Source: Bog-756 sp963812525 | GTDB lineage: Bacteria > Actinomycetota > Acidimicrobiia > Acidimicrobiales > RAAP-2 | DNA: 64,000 nucleotides | Reading direction: 5' to 3' | Assembly (NCBI GenBank): GCA_963812525.1 | Contig: CAWEVL010000011.1 | Location: 930,001 to 994,000 of the forward strand | In this document: positions 8,097 through 18,064 of the stretch, piece by piece | Position numbering within the stretch: position 1 is the stretch's first letter | How the letters are laid out: each line of letters begins with the position of its first letter | The notes under the pieces: model-generated | Databases searched by the model: none | What the model was told of the DNA's origin: nothing | The model's input: the letters and a program-made list of their open reading frames with translations, nothing else | Position numbers and translations under genes: made by a program

Positions 8097-10421
8097 TCAG
8101 CTCTTGAACAGGAACTCGGCCTCGTCGTCGTCGATGAAGATGCGGAGCTCCTCGACCAGCAGCTCGTGCTCGGTCAGCCCGGGGTCCTCGCCCACCAGCG
8201 ACACGGCCATCTCCCGGGCCCGGACCACGAGATCCTGGTCGCCGATGAGCCTGGCCAGACGCAGATCGCTCCGTCCCTTCTGACGCGCGCCGAGGATGGT
8301 GCCCTCGCCCCGCAACTGGAGGTCCACCTCGGCGAGGGCGAAGCCGTCGGTGGTGCCCTCCATGGCCGACAGTCGGGCCTCCGGCTCGGCCGCCTCGCTC
8401 TCGGACAGCAGGTAGCACCAGGCCGGCTCCGTCCCCCGGCCCACCCGGCCCCGCAGCTGGTGCAGCTGGGCGATACCGAACCGGTCGGCGTCCTCGATGA
8501 CCATGACCGAGGCCTCGGGGATGTCCACCCCCACCTCGATCACGGTGGTGGCCACCAGCACCTCCAGCGTGCCGGACCGGAACTCGGCCATGACCCGCTC
8601 CTTCTCGGCCGACGGCAGCTGGCCGTGCAGCAGCCCCACCCGCAGACCGGCCAGCTCCGCCGCGGCCAGCCGATCGGCCTCGGCCACCACCGAGGTGGCC
8701 TGCACCCGGTCCGAGCCCTCCACCAGGGGGCAGACCACGAAGGCGCGGTGGCCGGCCGCCACTTCGTCCCGCACCCGCGACCACGCCTCCCCGACCTCGA
8801 GCGGCGTACGCAGCCACCGGGTGACGACCGGCTGCCGCCCGGGGGGCAGCTCGTCGATGATGGTCATGTCCAGATCGCCGAAGACCACCATGGCCGCCGT
8901 GCGCGGGATGGGGGTGGCCGTCATGACCAGCAGGTCGGGATCCCGGCCGGTGCCGTCCGCCCCCCGGCCCTTGGCCCGGAGGGCGGCCCGTTGCTCCACC
9001 CCGAACCGGTGCTGCTCGTCGATGACCACCACCCCGAGCGAGGAGAAGGCCACCTGGTCGGTCAGCAGGGCATGGGTGCCGATGAGGATGTCGACCGTGC
9101 CGTCGGCCAACCCGGCGTGGATGCGGCTCCGCTCGGCGGCACCGCTCCGGTTGGTCAGCAGAGCCACGCCCAGCGGGCGGCGGCCCTCGAGGGTCGACGG
9201 GTCGGGGACGGTCAGGCCGGCCAGCAGTGAGCGGACCTCCTGGGCGTGCTGCTCGGCCAGCACCTCGGTCGGGGCCATCAGCGCGGCCTGGTGCCCGCCC
9301 TGGGTGGCGGTCAGCATGGCGGCCACGGCCACCACCGTCTTGCCCGAACCCACATCCCCCTGCAGCAGGCGGTGCATGGGCAGGGAGGCGGCCAGATCGG
9401 CGCGGATGGCGGCCATGGCGTCCCGTTGGGCCCGCGTCAGCTCGAAAGGCAGACCGGCGAGGAACTGCTGGACCAGGGTGGACGCTCCGCCGGCTCCGTC
9501 GGCTTCGCCGGCTCCTTCGGCTCCGTCCGCCCGGTCGGTGCCGTTGGCGGAGCCGACCACATGCCGGATGCCGCGGGCGTCGCGCTGCAGTCGGGCCTGG
9601 CGCAGGACGAGGGCAAGCTGCAGGCGGAACAGCTCGTCGAAGGCCAGCCGCCGACGGGCCGGTTCGGTCTCGTCCATGGCGGCCGGGCGGTGGATGTGGT
9701 CGAAGGCGGTGGTGCGGTCGACCAGCCCGAAGCGGTCCCGCCAGGACGGCTCCACCGGATCGGCGAAGTCCTTGGCCCGGTCGAGGGCCTCGCCGGTGAT
9801 CCTGCCGATGCGGATCGACGTGAGCTTGGCCTTGTCGGTCAACGGGTAGACGGGATAGATCCGCCCGCGAAGTGCCCCTCCGTCCTGTTCGTGCCCGGGT
9901 TCCCGGTCCTCGTCGTCCCCGCTGTCCTCGCCGTCCCCCCCGGCCAGCTCGAGGACCTCGGCCATGGGACTGTTCAGCTGGAGGGCGTCCCGGTAGGAGC
10001 CGATGGACCCGAAGAACAGGGCCAGCGTCCCCACCGGCAGCTGCTTGGCCCGCCAGGCCTGGTTGAAGAAGACCACCCGGAGGCGGCCGCTCTCGTCGGC
10101 GATCTGCAGTTCGACCCTCGACGGCCCGCGACGGCGGCCGCGTCCGTAGCCGGACGACGCCTGGCCCACCCGGACCACCCGGGCCAGCACCGACGCCTTC
10201 TCCCCTTCCGCCAGCTCGGCGATCGGGAGCAGGCGGGTGCCGTCGATGTAGCGACGGGGGTAGTGGGTCAGCAGGTCGAGCACCGACTCGATCCCGAGCT
10301 CCGCCAGTTCGCGCTCGGTCTTCGGTCCGACCGTCCGCAACTCCGCCACCGGGAGCTCCGCCAGTTGCCGGAGCTTGCGTTCGGTCCTCCCGGTGCCCTG
10401 GGTCGGGGCGGAAGGGCTCAC
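8097..10421 (-). CDS. recG: ATP-dependent DNA helicase RecG
   Basis: The 774-aa protein remodels stalled replication forks and Holliday junctions. It has an N-terminal wedge/OB region (LLTHYPRRYIDGT), Walker A in LLQGDVGSGKTVVAV, the DEQH box in VIDEQHRFGVEQRAAL, the TATPIPRT motif, and QLRGRVGRG with the C-terminal TDGFALAEVDLQLRGEGTI block. Two Gly/Ala/acidic linkers interrupt the N-terminal half (about residues 155-180 and 290-315) and make it slightly longer than usual. The start is GTG at 10421, overlapping the upstream fakA-like stop as GTGA. The longer open frame upstream has no homology and lies inside that gene. Confidence 0.96.
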   Translation of the reverse strand: MSPSAPTQGTGRTERKLRQLAELPVAELRTVGPKTERELAELGIESVLDLLTHYPRRYIDGTRLLPIAELAEGEKASVLARVVRVGQASSGYGRGRRRGPSRVELQIADESGRLRVVFFNQAWRAKQLPVGTLALFFGSIGSYRDALQLNSPMAEVLELAGGDGEDSGDDEDREPGHEQDGGALRGRIYPVYPLTDKAKLTSIRIGRITGEALDRAKDFADPVEPSWRDRFGLVDRTTAFDHIHRPAAMDETEPARRRLAFDELFRLQLALVLRQARLQRDARGIRHVVGSANGTDRADGAEGAGEADGAGGASTLVQQFLAGLPFELTRAQRDAMAAIRADLAASLPMHRLLQGDVGSGKTVVAVAAMLTATQGGHQAALMAPTEVLAEQHAQEVRSLLAGLTVPDPSTLEGRRPLGVALLTNRSGAAERSRIHAGLADGTVDILIGTHALLTDQVAFSSLGVVVIDEQHRFGVEQRAALRAKGRGADGTGRDPDLLVMTATPIPRTAAMVVFGDLDMTIIDELPPGRQPVVTRWLRTPLEVGEAWSRVRDEVAAGHRAFVVCPLVEGSDRVQATSVVAEADRLAAAELAGLRVGLLHGQLPSAEKERVMAEFRSGTLEVLVATTVIEVGVDIPEASVMVIEDADRFGIAQLHQLRGRVGRGTEPAWCYLLSESEAAEPEARLSAMEGTTDGFALAEVDLQLRGEGTILGARQKGRSDLRLARLIGDQDLVVRAREMAVSLVGEDPGLTEHELLVEELRIFIDDDEAEFLFKS

Positions 10422-12121
10422 TCGATGGAGAACAGGTACGGGTAGAGGGGCTGGCCCCCGTGGTGCACCTCGGTCTCCACATCGGGTCGCTGGTCGCGCA
10501 GCCATTCGGTGATGCGGCGGGTGTCGGCCGCGCCCGACCCCTCGCCCTCGATGATGGTGACGAGGGCGTGACTCTCGTCGACCAGCGTGTCGAGCAGGTC
10601 GCACGCCGCGCCGGCCAGGGAGTCCCTCACCACCTCGATGCCGCTGCGGGACAGGCCCAGCCAGTCACCGGTGCTGATCGGGCCGGCCCGGCTGTCGGAG
10701 TCCCGCACCGCCCGGGTGACCTCCCCGGCCACCACGCTGCGGGCCGAGGTCTCCATGGTCTGGGCGTTGAGGGAGCCGTCGGCCTCGGGGTCGTAGGCCA
10801 GCAGGGCGGCAAACCCTTCGGCGATCGTGTCGGTGGGCACCACCCACACGGACTTGGACGTCAGATCGTTGACCCGCTCGGCCACCGGCCGGATGTTGCC
10901 GTTGTTGGGGAGGATGATGACCGAGTCGGACCGGACCGCCTCCACGGCTTCGACCAGCTCGGCGGTGGACGGGTTCATGGACTGCCCGCCGGCGATGAGC
11001 CCCTGGACCCCGAGGGACCGGAAGATGCGCCCGATGCCGTCGCCGGTGGCCACGGCCACGACACCGGTGGTCGGGGGCGGCCCTGGTGGGGTGGCCGACG
11101 GGCCGGTGCCCACGGTGCCGGCGCCTTCGCGCACCCAACGCTCCTCCTCCACCTGCTCCAAGAGGTCGGTGACCCGCAGGTTGCGGGGTCGACCGGCATC
11201 GAGCGAGGCCTCGATGGCCGCCCCGATGTCGTCGGTGTGGATGTGACAGTTCCACAGACCCTCCCCGCCCACCACCACGATGGAGTCCCCGAGTCCGGCC
11301 CAGACCTCTTTGAACGAGGAGATGGTGTCGTCGGGGGCCTCGAGGAGGTACATGACCTCGTAGCGGAGCCCGGACAGGGCGCGCTGGGCGGCATCGGCCT
11401 CGTGGTTCCCGTACGTGGCCGGTGCTGCCATGCCCGGAGCCTCGGGGTTGAGCGGTCCGAACAGGGTGTCCGGCAGTTCCGAGGGCAACGGCATGCCCCG
11501 CCCGTCCACCACGGTCAGCAGGGCGTCGAGCAGCAGCAGGAAGCCGGTGCCGCCGGCGTCCACCACGCCCGCCTGCTCCAGAACGGGCAGGAGCGAGGGC
11601 GTTTGGGCCAGGGCTTCGGCGGCTGCCGCCCGGGACGCCTCGGCCACCCCCACCAGGGTCCGGCCCGCCTCCACCGCGGCGAGGGCCCCCTCGGCCGCTC
11701 CTCGGGCCACGGTCAGGATGGTGCCTTCGACCGGCCGCATGACCGCCTCGCGCGCCAGCTTGTCGGCGATGGTCAGCGCCTCGGACAGCTCGATCGGCCC
11801 GGGACGGCCGGAGGGGCAGTTGAGGCCTTCGGACAGTCCCCGGAGGAGCTGCGAGAGGATGACCCCGGAGTTGCCCCGGGCCCCCATCAGGGAGCCGTGA
11901 GCGATGGCCCGGCAGGTGGCGTCGAGGTCGGGTGAGTCCAACCGGTCGAGCTCGTCGGTCACCGACTCCAGCGTGAGGGCCATGTTGGTGCCGGTGTCGC
12001 CGTCCGGGACCGGGTAGACGTTCAGCCGGTTGATGAACTCACGGTGGGACCGGAGCCCGTCGCGGAACTCGGTGATCACGTCAGACAGCTCCGCTGCACC
12101 GAGCGCGTCGAGGACCACCAT
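10418..12121 (-). CDS. fakA: DAK2/FakA-like kinase family protein
   Basis: The 567-aa protein has an N-terminal DhaL/DAK2 domain with the ADP-Mg loop YPVPDGDTGTNM and HGSLMGARGNSGVILSQLLR, a middle domain, and a C-terminal degV-like-partner domain (DSVIILPNNGNIRP). This is the YloV/FakA architecture. FakA is the ATP-binding half of fatty acid kinase and works with FakB (DegV) proteins. No fakB is seen in the window. It is the first gene of the minus-strand operon, starting at ATG 12121 and divergent from rpmB, and its position just before recG is conserved in many Gram-positive bacteria. Actual fatty-acid kinase activity is inferred. Confidence 0.88.
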   Translation of the reverse strand: MVVLDALGAAELSDVITEFRDGLRSHREFINRLNVYPVPDGDTGTNMALTLESVTDELDRLDSPDLDATCRAIAHGSLMGARGNSGVILSQLLRGLSEGLNCPSGRPGPIELSEALTIADKLAREAVMRPVEGTILTVARGAAEGALAAVEAGRTLVGVAEASRAAAAEALAQTPSLLPVLEQAGVVDAGGTGFLLLLDALLTVVDGRGMPLPSELPDTLFGPLNPEAPGMAAPATYGNHEADAAQRALSGLRYEVMYLLEAPDDTISSFKEVWAGLGDSIVVVGGEGLWNCHIHTDDIGAAIEASLDAGRPRNLRVTDLLEQVEEERWVREGAGTVGTGPSATPPGPPPTTGVVAVATGDGIGRIFRSLGVQGLIAGGQSMNPSTAELVEAVEAVRSDSVIILPNNGNIRPVAERVNDLTSKSVWVVPTDTIAEGFAALLAYDPEADGSLNAQTMETSARSVVAGEVTRAVRDSDSRAGPISTGDWLGLSRSGIEVVRDSLAGAACDLLDTLVDESHALVTIIEGEGSGAADTRRITEWLRDQRPDVETEVHHGGQPLYPYLFSIE

Positions 12122-12180
12122 GGCCAGGATGCTAACCTTTGTGCCTTACCCAGAGGATCCTACGAGGAAGTCGGAGTGTC

Positions 12181-12390
12181 ATGGCAGCGGTGTGCGAGGT
12201 CTGCGGCAAGAAGCCGTCGTTCGGTATGAACATCAGCCACTCCCACCGCCGGACCAAGCGCCGTTGGGACCCGAACATCCAGCGGGTCCGGGCGCTGGTG
12301 GACGGTTCCCCCACGCGCCTCAATGTCTGCACCTCCTGCATCCGGTCCGGCAAGGTCACCAAGCCGCCGGTCCGGAACATCCCGGTCTGA
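12181..12390 (+). CDS. rpmB: 50S ribosomal protein L28, zinc-binding
   Basis: The 69-aa protein opens MAAVCEVCGKKPSFGMNISH and ends with CTSCIRSGKVTK, matching L28 with two CxxC zinc pairs. It is divergent from the fakA-recG operon, with a 59-base shared promoter region. The start is ATG at 12181; the open frame upstream lacks L28 sequence. A strong GC hairpin follows the gene. Confidence 0.96.
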   Translation: MAAVCEVCGKKPSFGMNISHSHRRTKRRWDPNIQRVRALVDGSPTRLNVCTSCIRSGKVTKPPVRNIPV

Positions 12391-12414
12391 AGTCCCCGGT
12401 CCGACTTCCCGCTG

Positions 12415-12444
12415 GTCGGGGGCGCCGGAGCCGGCGCCCCCGAC
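12415..12444 (+). terminator. GC-rich hairpin after rpmB
   Basis: A perfect 14-bp inverted repeat (GTCGGGGGCGCCGG / CCGGCGCCCCCGAC) with a two-base centre starts 24 bases after the rpmB stop. There is no T-run, so it is a probable transcription-ending hairpin of the high-GC type rather than a classical terminator. The rest of the 190-base gap to the kinase gene shows nothing further. Confidence 0.65.
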
Positions 12445-12581
12445 GCCACACCGCTCGGCCCGACCGACCGGCCGCGCCCCGCCGCCCGGCGATCTGACGA
12501 TGGCGGCCGCAGATGCGGGCCTCGGGACCCCTCCGTCCGGCGTCGGCCGTGGCCCGCGCCGGCGCCGCTCCTAGGTGGCGG

Positions 12582-14258
12582 TCAGCCTCCCGCCGGTCGG
12601 GGCGGGGGTGCGGGGACGGTGACCGGAGCGGTCGTCGTCGAGACTTCGGCCGTGGGGTTGGGCACGGGACGAGGCTGGGTGACGGGGAGCCGCACCTCGA
12701 AGGTGGCCCCCGGTCCGGGCAGGAGGGCCACGCTGCCCCCGTGGGCCTCGACGATGGCGGCCACGATGGCCAGGCCGAGACCGGCGCCACCCGACGAGCG
12801 GGATCGCGACGGGTCCGACCGGTAGAACGCCTCGAAGACGCGGGGGGCGTCGACCGGGTCGATGCCCGGCCCGTCGTCGTGGACGGTGATGACCGCCCCG
12901 ACCGGACCGCCCGTGGCCGACCGTGGGGCGTCCGCGGCTACCCGGATCTCGACGGCCGTGCCGGGTGGCGTGTGGCCCACGGCGTTGCCGGCCAGGTTGT
13001 CCACCACCTGGCGCAGCCGGTCGGGGTCCCCCTCCACCACCACCGGCCCGTCCCCCTCCACCACCACCGGCCGGTCGGGGGAGGACACCGAGACCCCGTC
13101 GGCGGCCCGGTGGACCAGCTCGACCAGGTCCACTTGCTCGATGCGCATCGGTCGCTCGTGGTCCAGCTGGGCCAGGAGAAACAGGTCGTCGACCAGGGTG
13201 GCCATGCGTCCGGCCTCGTCCCGGATGTGCCGCAGGGACACGGCCAGGTCGGCCGGCCGGTCCTGCATCCCGAGGTCGAAGAGCTCCGAGTACCCGAGGA
13301 TCGAGGTGAGCGGGGTGCGCAGCTCGTGGGAGGCGTCGGCCAGGAAGCGCCGAAGCCGGTCCTCGGACTCCGTCCGCTGGGCGAAGGCCATCTCGATCTC
13401 GTCGATCATGGTGTTGAACGCCTCGCCCAGCTGACCCACCTCGGTGCCGCCCGACACCGGGGAGACCCGCTGGGTCATGTCCCCCTGGGCGATGGCCCCG
13501 GCGGTGCGGGTCATCGACTCGAGCGGTCGGAGGTCCCGGCGCACCATCACCCACGAGAGCACCCCCAACCCGAGCAGCACCAACCCGGAGACGACGAGCT
13601 CGATCCACAGCAGGTGCCGCAGCGTGGACTCGAGATCGCCCAACGGCACGGCCACCACGATCACGCCCCTCCCGTCGGCCAGGGGCTTGGCCAGGGCCCG
13701 GTAGTTGACGGCCCCGGGTCCGGTGCCCGAGGTGGTGAAGTAGTAGTCCCGACTGGCCGGCAGGCCGCGGCCGGGCAACCTGGCCGGGATCGTCGGGGCC
13801 GAAGGCGCCTTGCCGCCGTAGGCGAAGAACAGGTGGGCCTGGACGGTGCCCTGGGGACTCCGCAGCTGACCGTAGGTGCCCGGTGGCACCAGCACCCCCC
13901 GGTCAGCGGCCCGGCCGTGCCCGAAGAGGCCGCCGCCGTTGCGGAAGGCACCCGGCGAGGCGAGCGGGTTGGTGGGCGTGAGGGATCTGCCCCTCTGCGT
14001 CGTTCCCGTCGGGGTCGGGCCGGTGGACGGCGTGCCGCGGCCCACGGAAACGTCGGGCGGGGCCGCCGGCACCTGCGGGCCGAGGCCGGAGGACGAGAGG
14101 AGGGCCCGGCCCACCGGGAAGGCCGCCACCTGCAGCTGCTGGTCCACCCGGGTGGTCAGGAAGGACCGCAGCGCGTTGTAGGTGACGACATCGGAGATGA
14201 TCAGGCCGGCGGCCACGATCCCCACCAGCAGCAGGAGGAGGCGGAGGCGGAGGGTCAC
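12582..14258 (-). CDS. sensor histidine kinase (OmpR-partner type)
   Basis: The 558-aa membrane kinase has TM1 near the N-terminus (LRLLLLLVGIVAAGLIISDV), an extracytoplasmic sensor of about 150 residues, TM2 (LLWIELVVSGLVLLGLGVL), HAMP, the H-box ADASHELRTPLTSILGYSE, N-box QVVDNLAGNAVGH, G1 HDDGPGID and G2 GGAGLGLAIVAAIVEAHGG. It autophosphorylates on the H-box His and passes phosphate to the regulator encoded just upstream. GTG at 14258 overlaps the regulator stop as GTGA. The architecture resembles mycobacterial TrcS/TcrA-type kinases. The signal is unknown. Confidence 0.94.
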   Translation of the reverse strand: MTLRLRLLLLLVGIVAAGLIISDVVTYNALRSFLTTRVDQQLQVAAFPVGRALLSSSGLGPQVPAAPPDVSVGRGTPSTGPTPTGTTQRGRSLTPTNPLASPGAFRNGGGLFGHGRAADRGVLVPPGTYGQLRSPQGTVQAHLFFAYGGKAPSAPTIPARLPGRGLPASRDYYFTTSGTGPGAVNYRALAKPLADGRGVIVVAVPLGDLESTLRHLLWIELVVSGLVLLGLGVLSWVMVRRDLRPLESMTRTAGAIAQGDMTQRVSPVSGGTEVGQLGEAFNTMIDEIEMAFAQRTESEDRLRRFLADASHELRTPLTSILGYSELFDLGMQDRPADLAVSLRHIRDEAGRMATLVDDLFLLAQLDHERPMRIEQVDLVELVHRAADGVSVSSPDRPVVVEGDGPVVVEGDPDRLRQVVDNLAGNAVGHTPPGTAVEIRVAADAPRSATGGPVGAVITVHDDGPGIDPVDAPRVFEAFYRSDPSRSRSSGGAGLGLAIVAAIVEAHGGSVALLPGPGATFEVRLPVTQPRPVPNPTAEVSTTTAPVTVPAPPPRPAGG

Positions 14259-15016
14259 GCGCCCGCCGCCCCGGGCCCGGACCCGGCGGCGTCCCCCGGG
14301 CCCCCGGGCACCGGGCGGACCCGCATGCTGTACCCGATGCCCCGCACGGTGCGGATCAGCGGTGGGCCGTGGGCGTCGAGCTTCTTGCGCAGGTAGCTGA
14401 CGTAGACCTCGACCATGTTGACCTTGCCGTCGAAGCTGTAGTCCCACACCCGGTCCCGGATCTGGGCCTTGGACACCACCTGACCGGCGTTCATCATGAG
14501 GTAGTGGAGGAGCCGGAACTCGGTGGGCGTGAGCTCCACGGCCACGCCGCCGCGGCTCACCTCGTGGCTCTCCTCGTCCAGCGCCACGTCGGCCACCACC
14601 AGCCGGGGTCCGACCTCGGTGTCACCCTCGGCCCGGCGCAGGATGGCGTTGACCCGCAGCAGCATCTCCTCGACGCTGAACGGCTTGGTCATGTAGTCGT
14701 CGCCGCCCAGCGCCAGTCCCCGCAGACGGTCGTCGAGGTCACCGCGGGCGGTGAGGAACAGGACCGGGATGTCCGAAGTCTGCCGCTCGTGGCCCAGGCG
14801 CTCGAGCACGGTGAAGCCGTCGAGGTCGGGCAGCATCACGTCCAGGACGACAAGATGGGGTCGGAACGCCTGGACGGCCCGGAGGGCCTCGGTGCCGGTA
14901 TGGGCCACCTCCACCGTGGCTCCCTGGAGCTGCAGGGCCATGGTCAGGAGGTCGGTGATGCTCCTCTCGTCGTCCACCACCAGGATGCGGTGCCCGGCCG
15001 ATGTCTTCGTCACCAC
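14255..15016 (-). CDS. OmpR/PhoB-family response regulator
   Basis: The 253-aa protein has a receiver domain (acidic pair VVDDE, phospho-acceptor Asp in VVLDVMLPDLDGF, conserved Thr in FLTARG and Lys in DDYMTKPFS) and a C-terminal winged-helix DNA-binding domain (LTPTEFRLLHYLMMNAGQVV ... VRGIGYSMR). It is the cognate partner of the kinase whose start it overlaps. The start is GTG at 15016 or the adjacent GTG. It sits about 75 bases from thiL on the same strand. Target genes cannot be told from the window. Confidence 0.95.
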   Translation of the reverse strand: MVTKTSAGHRILVVDDERSITDLLTMALQLQGATVEVAHTGTEALRAVQAFRPHLVVLDVMLPDLDGFTVLERLGHERQTSDIPVLFLTARGDLDDRLRGLALGGDDYMTKPFSVEEMLLRVNAILRRAEGDTEVGPRLVVADVALDEESHEVSRGGVAVELTPTEFRLLHYLMMNAGQVVSKAQIRDRVWDYSFDGKVNMVEVYVSYLRKKLDAHGPPLIRTVRGIGYSMRVRPVPGGPGDAAGSGPGAAGA

Positions 15017-15091
15017 CCGCCGCCATCCGTTCGGTCCCGTCGGACCATCCTGCGCATCCCCCCATGGTGCCGGATGCTCCTGTGGGTTTCC

Positions 15092-16108
15092 TTAGAACTG
15101 GTGCCGCCAACCCCCCGGCGGCAGGGGATCCCCGTCCAGGGTGTGCTGCCCAGGCTGGTCGGTACACCAGCCCACGGGCAGCGGGTCCCTCAGCCCGGCG
15201 GCCCGGAACGCGGCCACCAGGTCGTCCGGGGCCCCGGTGGCCACCAGCAGCTCGTAGTCCTCTCCCCCGCCCAGCGCCTCACCCCGGGTGGCACCGTTCG
15301 CCACCGGCACGGACCCGAGGGCCGCCCCGACCCCGGAGGCCTCGGCCAGGTGGACCACGTCGGCCACCAGCCCGTCGGACAGATCGATGGCCGCCGAGGC
15401 CCCGCTGCGCCGGGCGGCCTCCCCTTCGGCCAGGCGGGCCGTCGGTCGGCGGTGGGCCCGGACGAGGTCGGAGTCAGGCGGCTGGAGGTGGTCGGATCCG
15501 TCCGTGCGCAGCAACCGCAGGCCGGCGGCCGACCGGCCCAGGTGGCCGGTGACGAACAGTCGGTCCCCGGCCCGGGCTCCCGAGCGCAGCAGCGGGGCCG
15601 GCCCCCCGGACTCGGCCAGGCCGAGGACCGCGGTCGACAGGACCAGCACCGGCGACGAGGCCAGGTCGCCGCCCACGATCACACAGGAGGCGTCCCCGGC
15701 GGCCTCGGCCAGTCCGGCTCCCAGCCGCTCGAGTGCGGTGCCCTTGGGACCGGCCACCGACACCAGGGCGTAGTCGGGTCGGACCCCCATGGCGGCGAGG
15801 TCGGAGACCGCCACCATCAAGGCCTTGTAGCCGATGTCCTCGGGACTCGAGAGGTCGGGGTCGACGTGGACGCCCGCCACCACCAGGTCGCTGGCGGCCA
15901 CGGCCCGTTCCCCCGAGGGCAGGCCGACCACGGCGGCGTCGTCCCCGATCCACGTGTCACCCAGCGGAGGGACCCGGCCACCGGGAGCGCGTCGCCGGGC
16001 CGCCGCCTCGAACTGGATGCGCAGCCGGGCGATGGCATCGAACTCGTCGACCGGTCCCGGCGGGCCCGGGGCACGGCCCGGGACACCCCCGGAATTGGGA
16101 CTCTGCAC
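15092..16108 (-). CDS. thiL: thiamine-monophosphate kinase
   Basis: ThiL phosphorylates thiamine monophosphate to the active cofactor thiamine diphosphate. The protein is 338 aa. ATP/metal-binding motifs are present: WIGDDAAVVGLPSGE, SDLVVAGVHVD, GYKALMVAVSDLAAMGVRP and the AIDLSDGLVADV block. Family length is about 320-330, so the first 20 residues (Pro/Gly-rich) may not be translated. It is divergent from pckG with 126 bases between them. The cofactor is used by Kgd, which is also in this window. Confidence 0.95.
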   Translation of the reverse strand: MQSPNSGGVPGRAPGPPGPVDEFDAIARLRIQFEAAARRRAPGGRVPPLGDTWIGDDAAVVGLPSGERAVAASDLVVAGVHVDPDLSSPEDIGYKALMVAVSDLAAMGVRPDYALVSVAGPKGTALERLGAGLAEAAGDASCVIVGGDLASSPVLVLSTAVLGLAESGGPAPLLRSGARAGDRLFVTGHLGRSAAGLRLLRTDGSDHLQPPDSDLVRAHRRPTARLAEGEAARRSGASAAIDLSDGLVADVVHLAEASGVGAALGSVPVANGATRGEALGGGEDYELLVATGAPDDLVAAFRAAGLRDPLPVGWCTDQPGQHTLDGDPLPPGGWRHQF

Positions 16109-16234
16109 CCCACTTGCCTACCATTGAGGGGCAGTTGCGCCACTACAATCGGTGGATATCCGGTGGACAGGCCGCACCGAGGCCCGGTTCGCCGGCAGCG
16201 CCCCGCCGGAATCCCGAGGAGGACCACCCAGCCC

Positions 16235-18024
16235 ATGCCACCGACCGCCAACAAGAAGCTGATCGCATGGGTGGACGAGATCGCCGCACTGGCCGAGCCG
16301 GCCGCAGTCGAGTGGTGCGACGGGTCGGCCGAGGAGTACGACCGCCTGTGCCAGCTCCTGGTGGACAACGGCACCTTCACCAAGCTGTCCGACGCCAAGC
16401 GGCCCAACAGCTACTGGGCCCACTCCGATCCGGGTGACGTGGCCCGCGTCGAGGACCGCACCTACATCTGTTCGACCCTCGAGTCCGACGCCGGGCCGAC
16501 CAACAATTGGCGGGACCCGGCCGAGATGCGCGGCGTCCTCACCGATCTGTTCCGGGGCTCGATGAAGGGCCGGACCATGTACGTGGTCCCCTTCTCCATG
16601 GGACCGCTGGGTTCCACGATCGCCCACATCGGGGTGGAGATCACCGACTCGGCGTACGTGGCCGTGTCCATGCGGATCATGACCCGCATGGGACGGGGGG
16701 CGCTCGAGGTCCTCGGCGAGGACGGCGAGTTCGTCCCCTGCCTCCACTCGGTGGGCGCCCCCCTGGCCGAGGGCCAGGCCGATGTGGCCTGGCCGTGCGA
16801 CGCGGAGAACAAGTACATCGTCCACTTCCCCGAGACCCGCGAGATCTGGTCCTACGGCTCGGGCTACGGCGGGAACGCCCTGCTGGGCAAGAAGTGCTTC
16901 GCCCTGCGCATCGCCTCGGTCATGGCCCGGGACGACAACTGGCTGGCCGAGCACATGCTGATCCTGAAGCTCACGTCCCCCGCCGGTGAGACACGGTACG
17001 TGACGGGCGCCTTCCCCTCGGCCTGCGGCAAGACCAACCTGGCCATGCTCATCCCCACCCTCCCCGACTGGAAGGTCGAGACGGTGGGCGACGACATCTG
17101 CTGGATGAAGTTCGGCCCCGACGGCCGGCTCTACGCCATCAATCCGGAGGCCGGCTTCTTCGGTGTGGCCCCGGGCACCAACAGCCACACCAACCCCAAC
17201 GCCATGCTGACCCTCGACGGCAACGCCATCTTCACCAATACGGCCCTGACCGACGACGGGGACGTGTGGTGGGAGGGGATGACCGACGACGCCCCGGCCC
17301 ACCTGACCTCGTGGAAGGGCGAGTCGTGGACGCCCGAGGCGGGATCGCCGGCCGCCCACCCCAACGCCCGGTTCACCGTCCCCGCCTCCCAGGACCCGGC
17401 CATCGCCTCGGAGTGGGAGGACCCCGCCGGTGTGCCCATCGACGCCATCCTCTTCGGCGGACGGCGCGCCTCGGTGGTCCCGCTGGTCTTCCAGTCGCGG
17501 GACTGGGAGCACGGCGTGTTCCTGGGATCGATCATGGCCTCGGAGACCACGGCGGCGGCGGCCGGTGCCGTCGGGAACCTGCGCCGCGACCCCTTCGCCA
17601 TGCTCCCCTTCTGCGGGTACAACATGGCCGACTACTTCGCCCACTGGCTCAGCATCGGGGCCTCGGCCGATCCCGAGAAGCTCCCCAAGATCTTCTACGT
17701 CAACTGGTTCCGCAAGGACGCCGACGGGCGCTGGCTGTGGCCGGGCTACGGCGAGAACTCCCGCGTGCTGGAGTGGGTGTTCGAGCGGGTGAGCGGCACC
17801 GGTGAGGCGACCGAGACCCCCATCGGGTACATCCCGGCGGCCGGGGCCATCGACACCGACGGGCTGGACGTGTCGGCGGAGGACATGGAGAAGCTCCTCA
17901 CCGTCAACGTCGAGGAGTGGCGGGCCGAGGTGCCGAGCATCCGCGAGCACTACGCCACCTTCGGCGACAAGCTCCCCCCCAGCTGGCCGCCGAAGTGGAC
18001 CGGCTGGAGGAGCGGTTGGGCTGA
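16235..18024 (+). CDS. pckG: phosphoenolpyruvate carboxykinase (GTP), frame break near C-terminus
   Basis: It interconverts oxaloacetate + GTP with PEP + CO2 + GDP at the TCA/gluconeogenesis node. Key blocks are RVEDRTYICS, the P-loop region FPSACGKTNLAMLIP at about residue 265, GDDICWMKFGPDGRLYAINP and the NWFRKDADGRWLWPGYGENS block. The ATG at 16235 has GAGGAGGA 11 bases upstream. At a run of seven C (17974-17980) the frame slips: as written it continues without a stop for about 1.9 kb, but one extra C gives DKLPPQLAAEVDRLEERLG and a stop at 18022-18024, the expected length of about 596 aa. A consensus error or a real C-terminal frameshift are both possible. Confidence 0.93.
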
Positions 18025-18064
18025 GCGAAGCGGGGGTACCCGGTCCGAGGGAGCCGTTGCCCGG

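Noticed and set aside
12415..12444. Ribosomal-protein leader or zinc-responsive element for rpmB
   Set aside because: The hairpin lies after the gene, not in its leader, so a terminator is the better reading.
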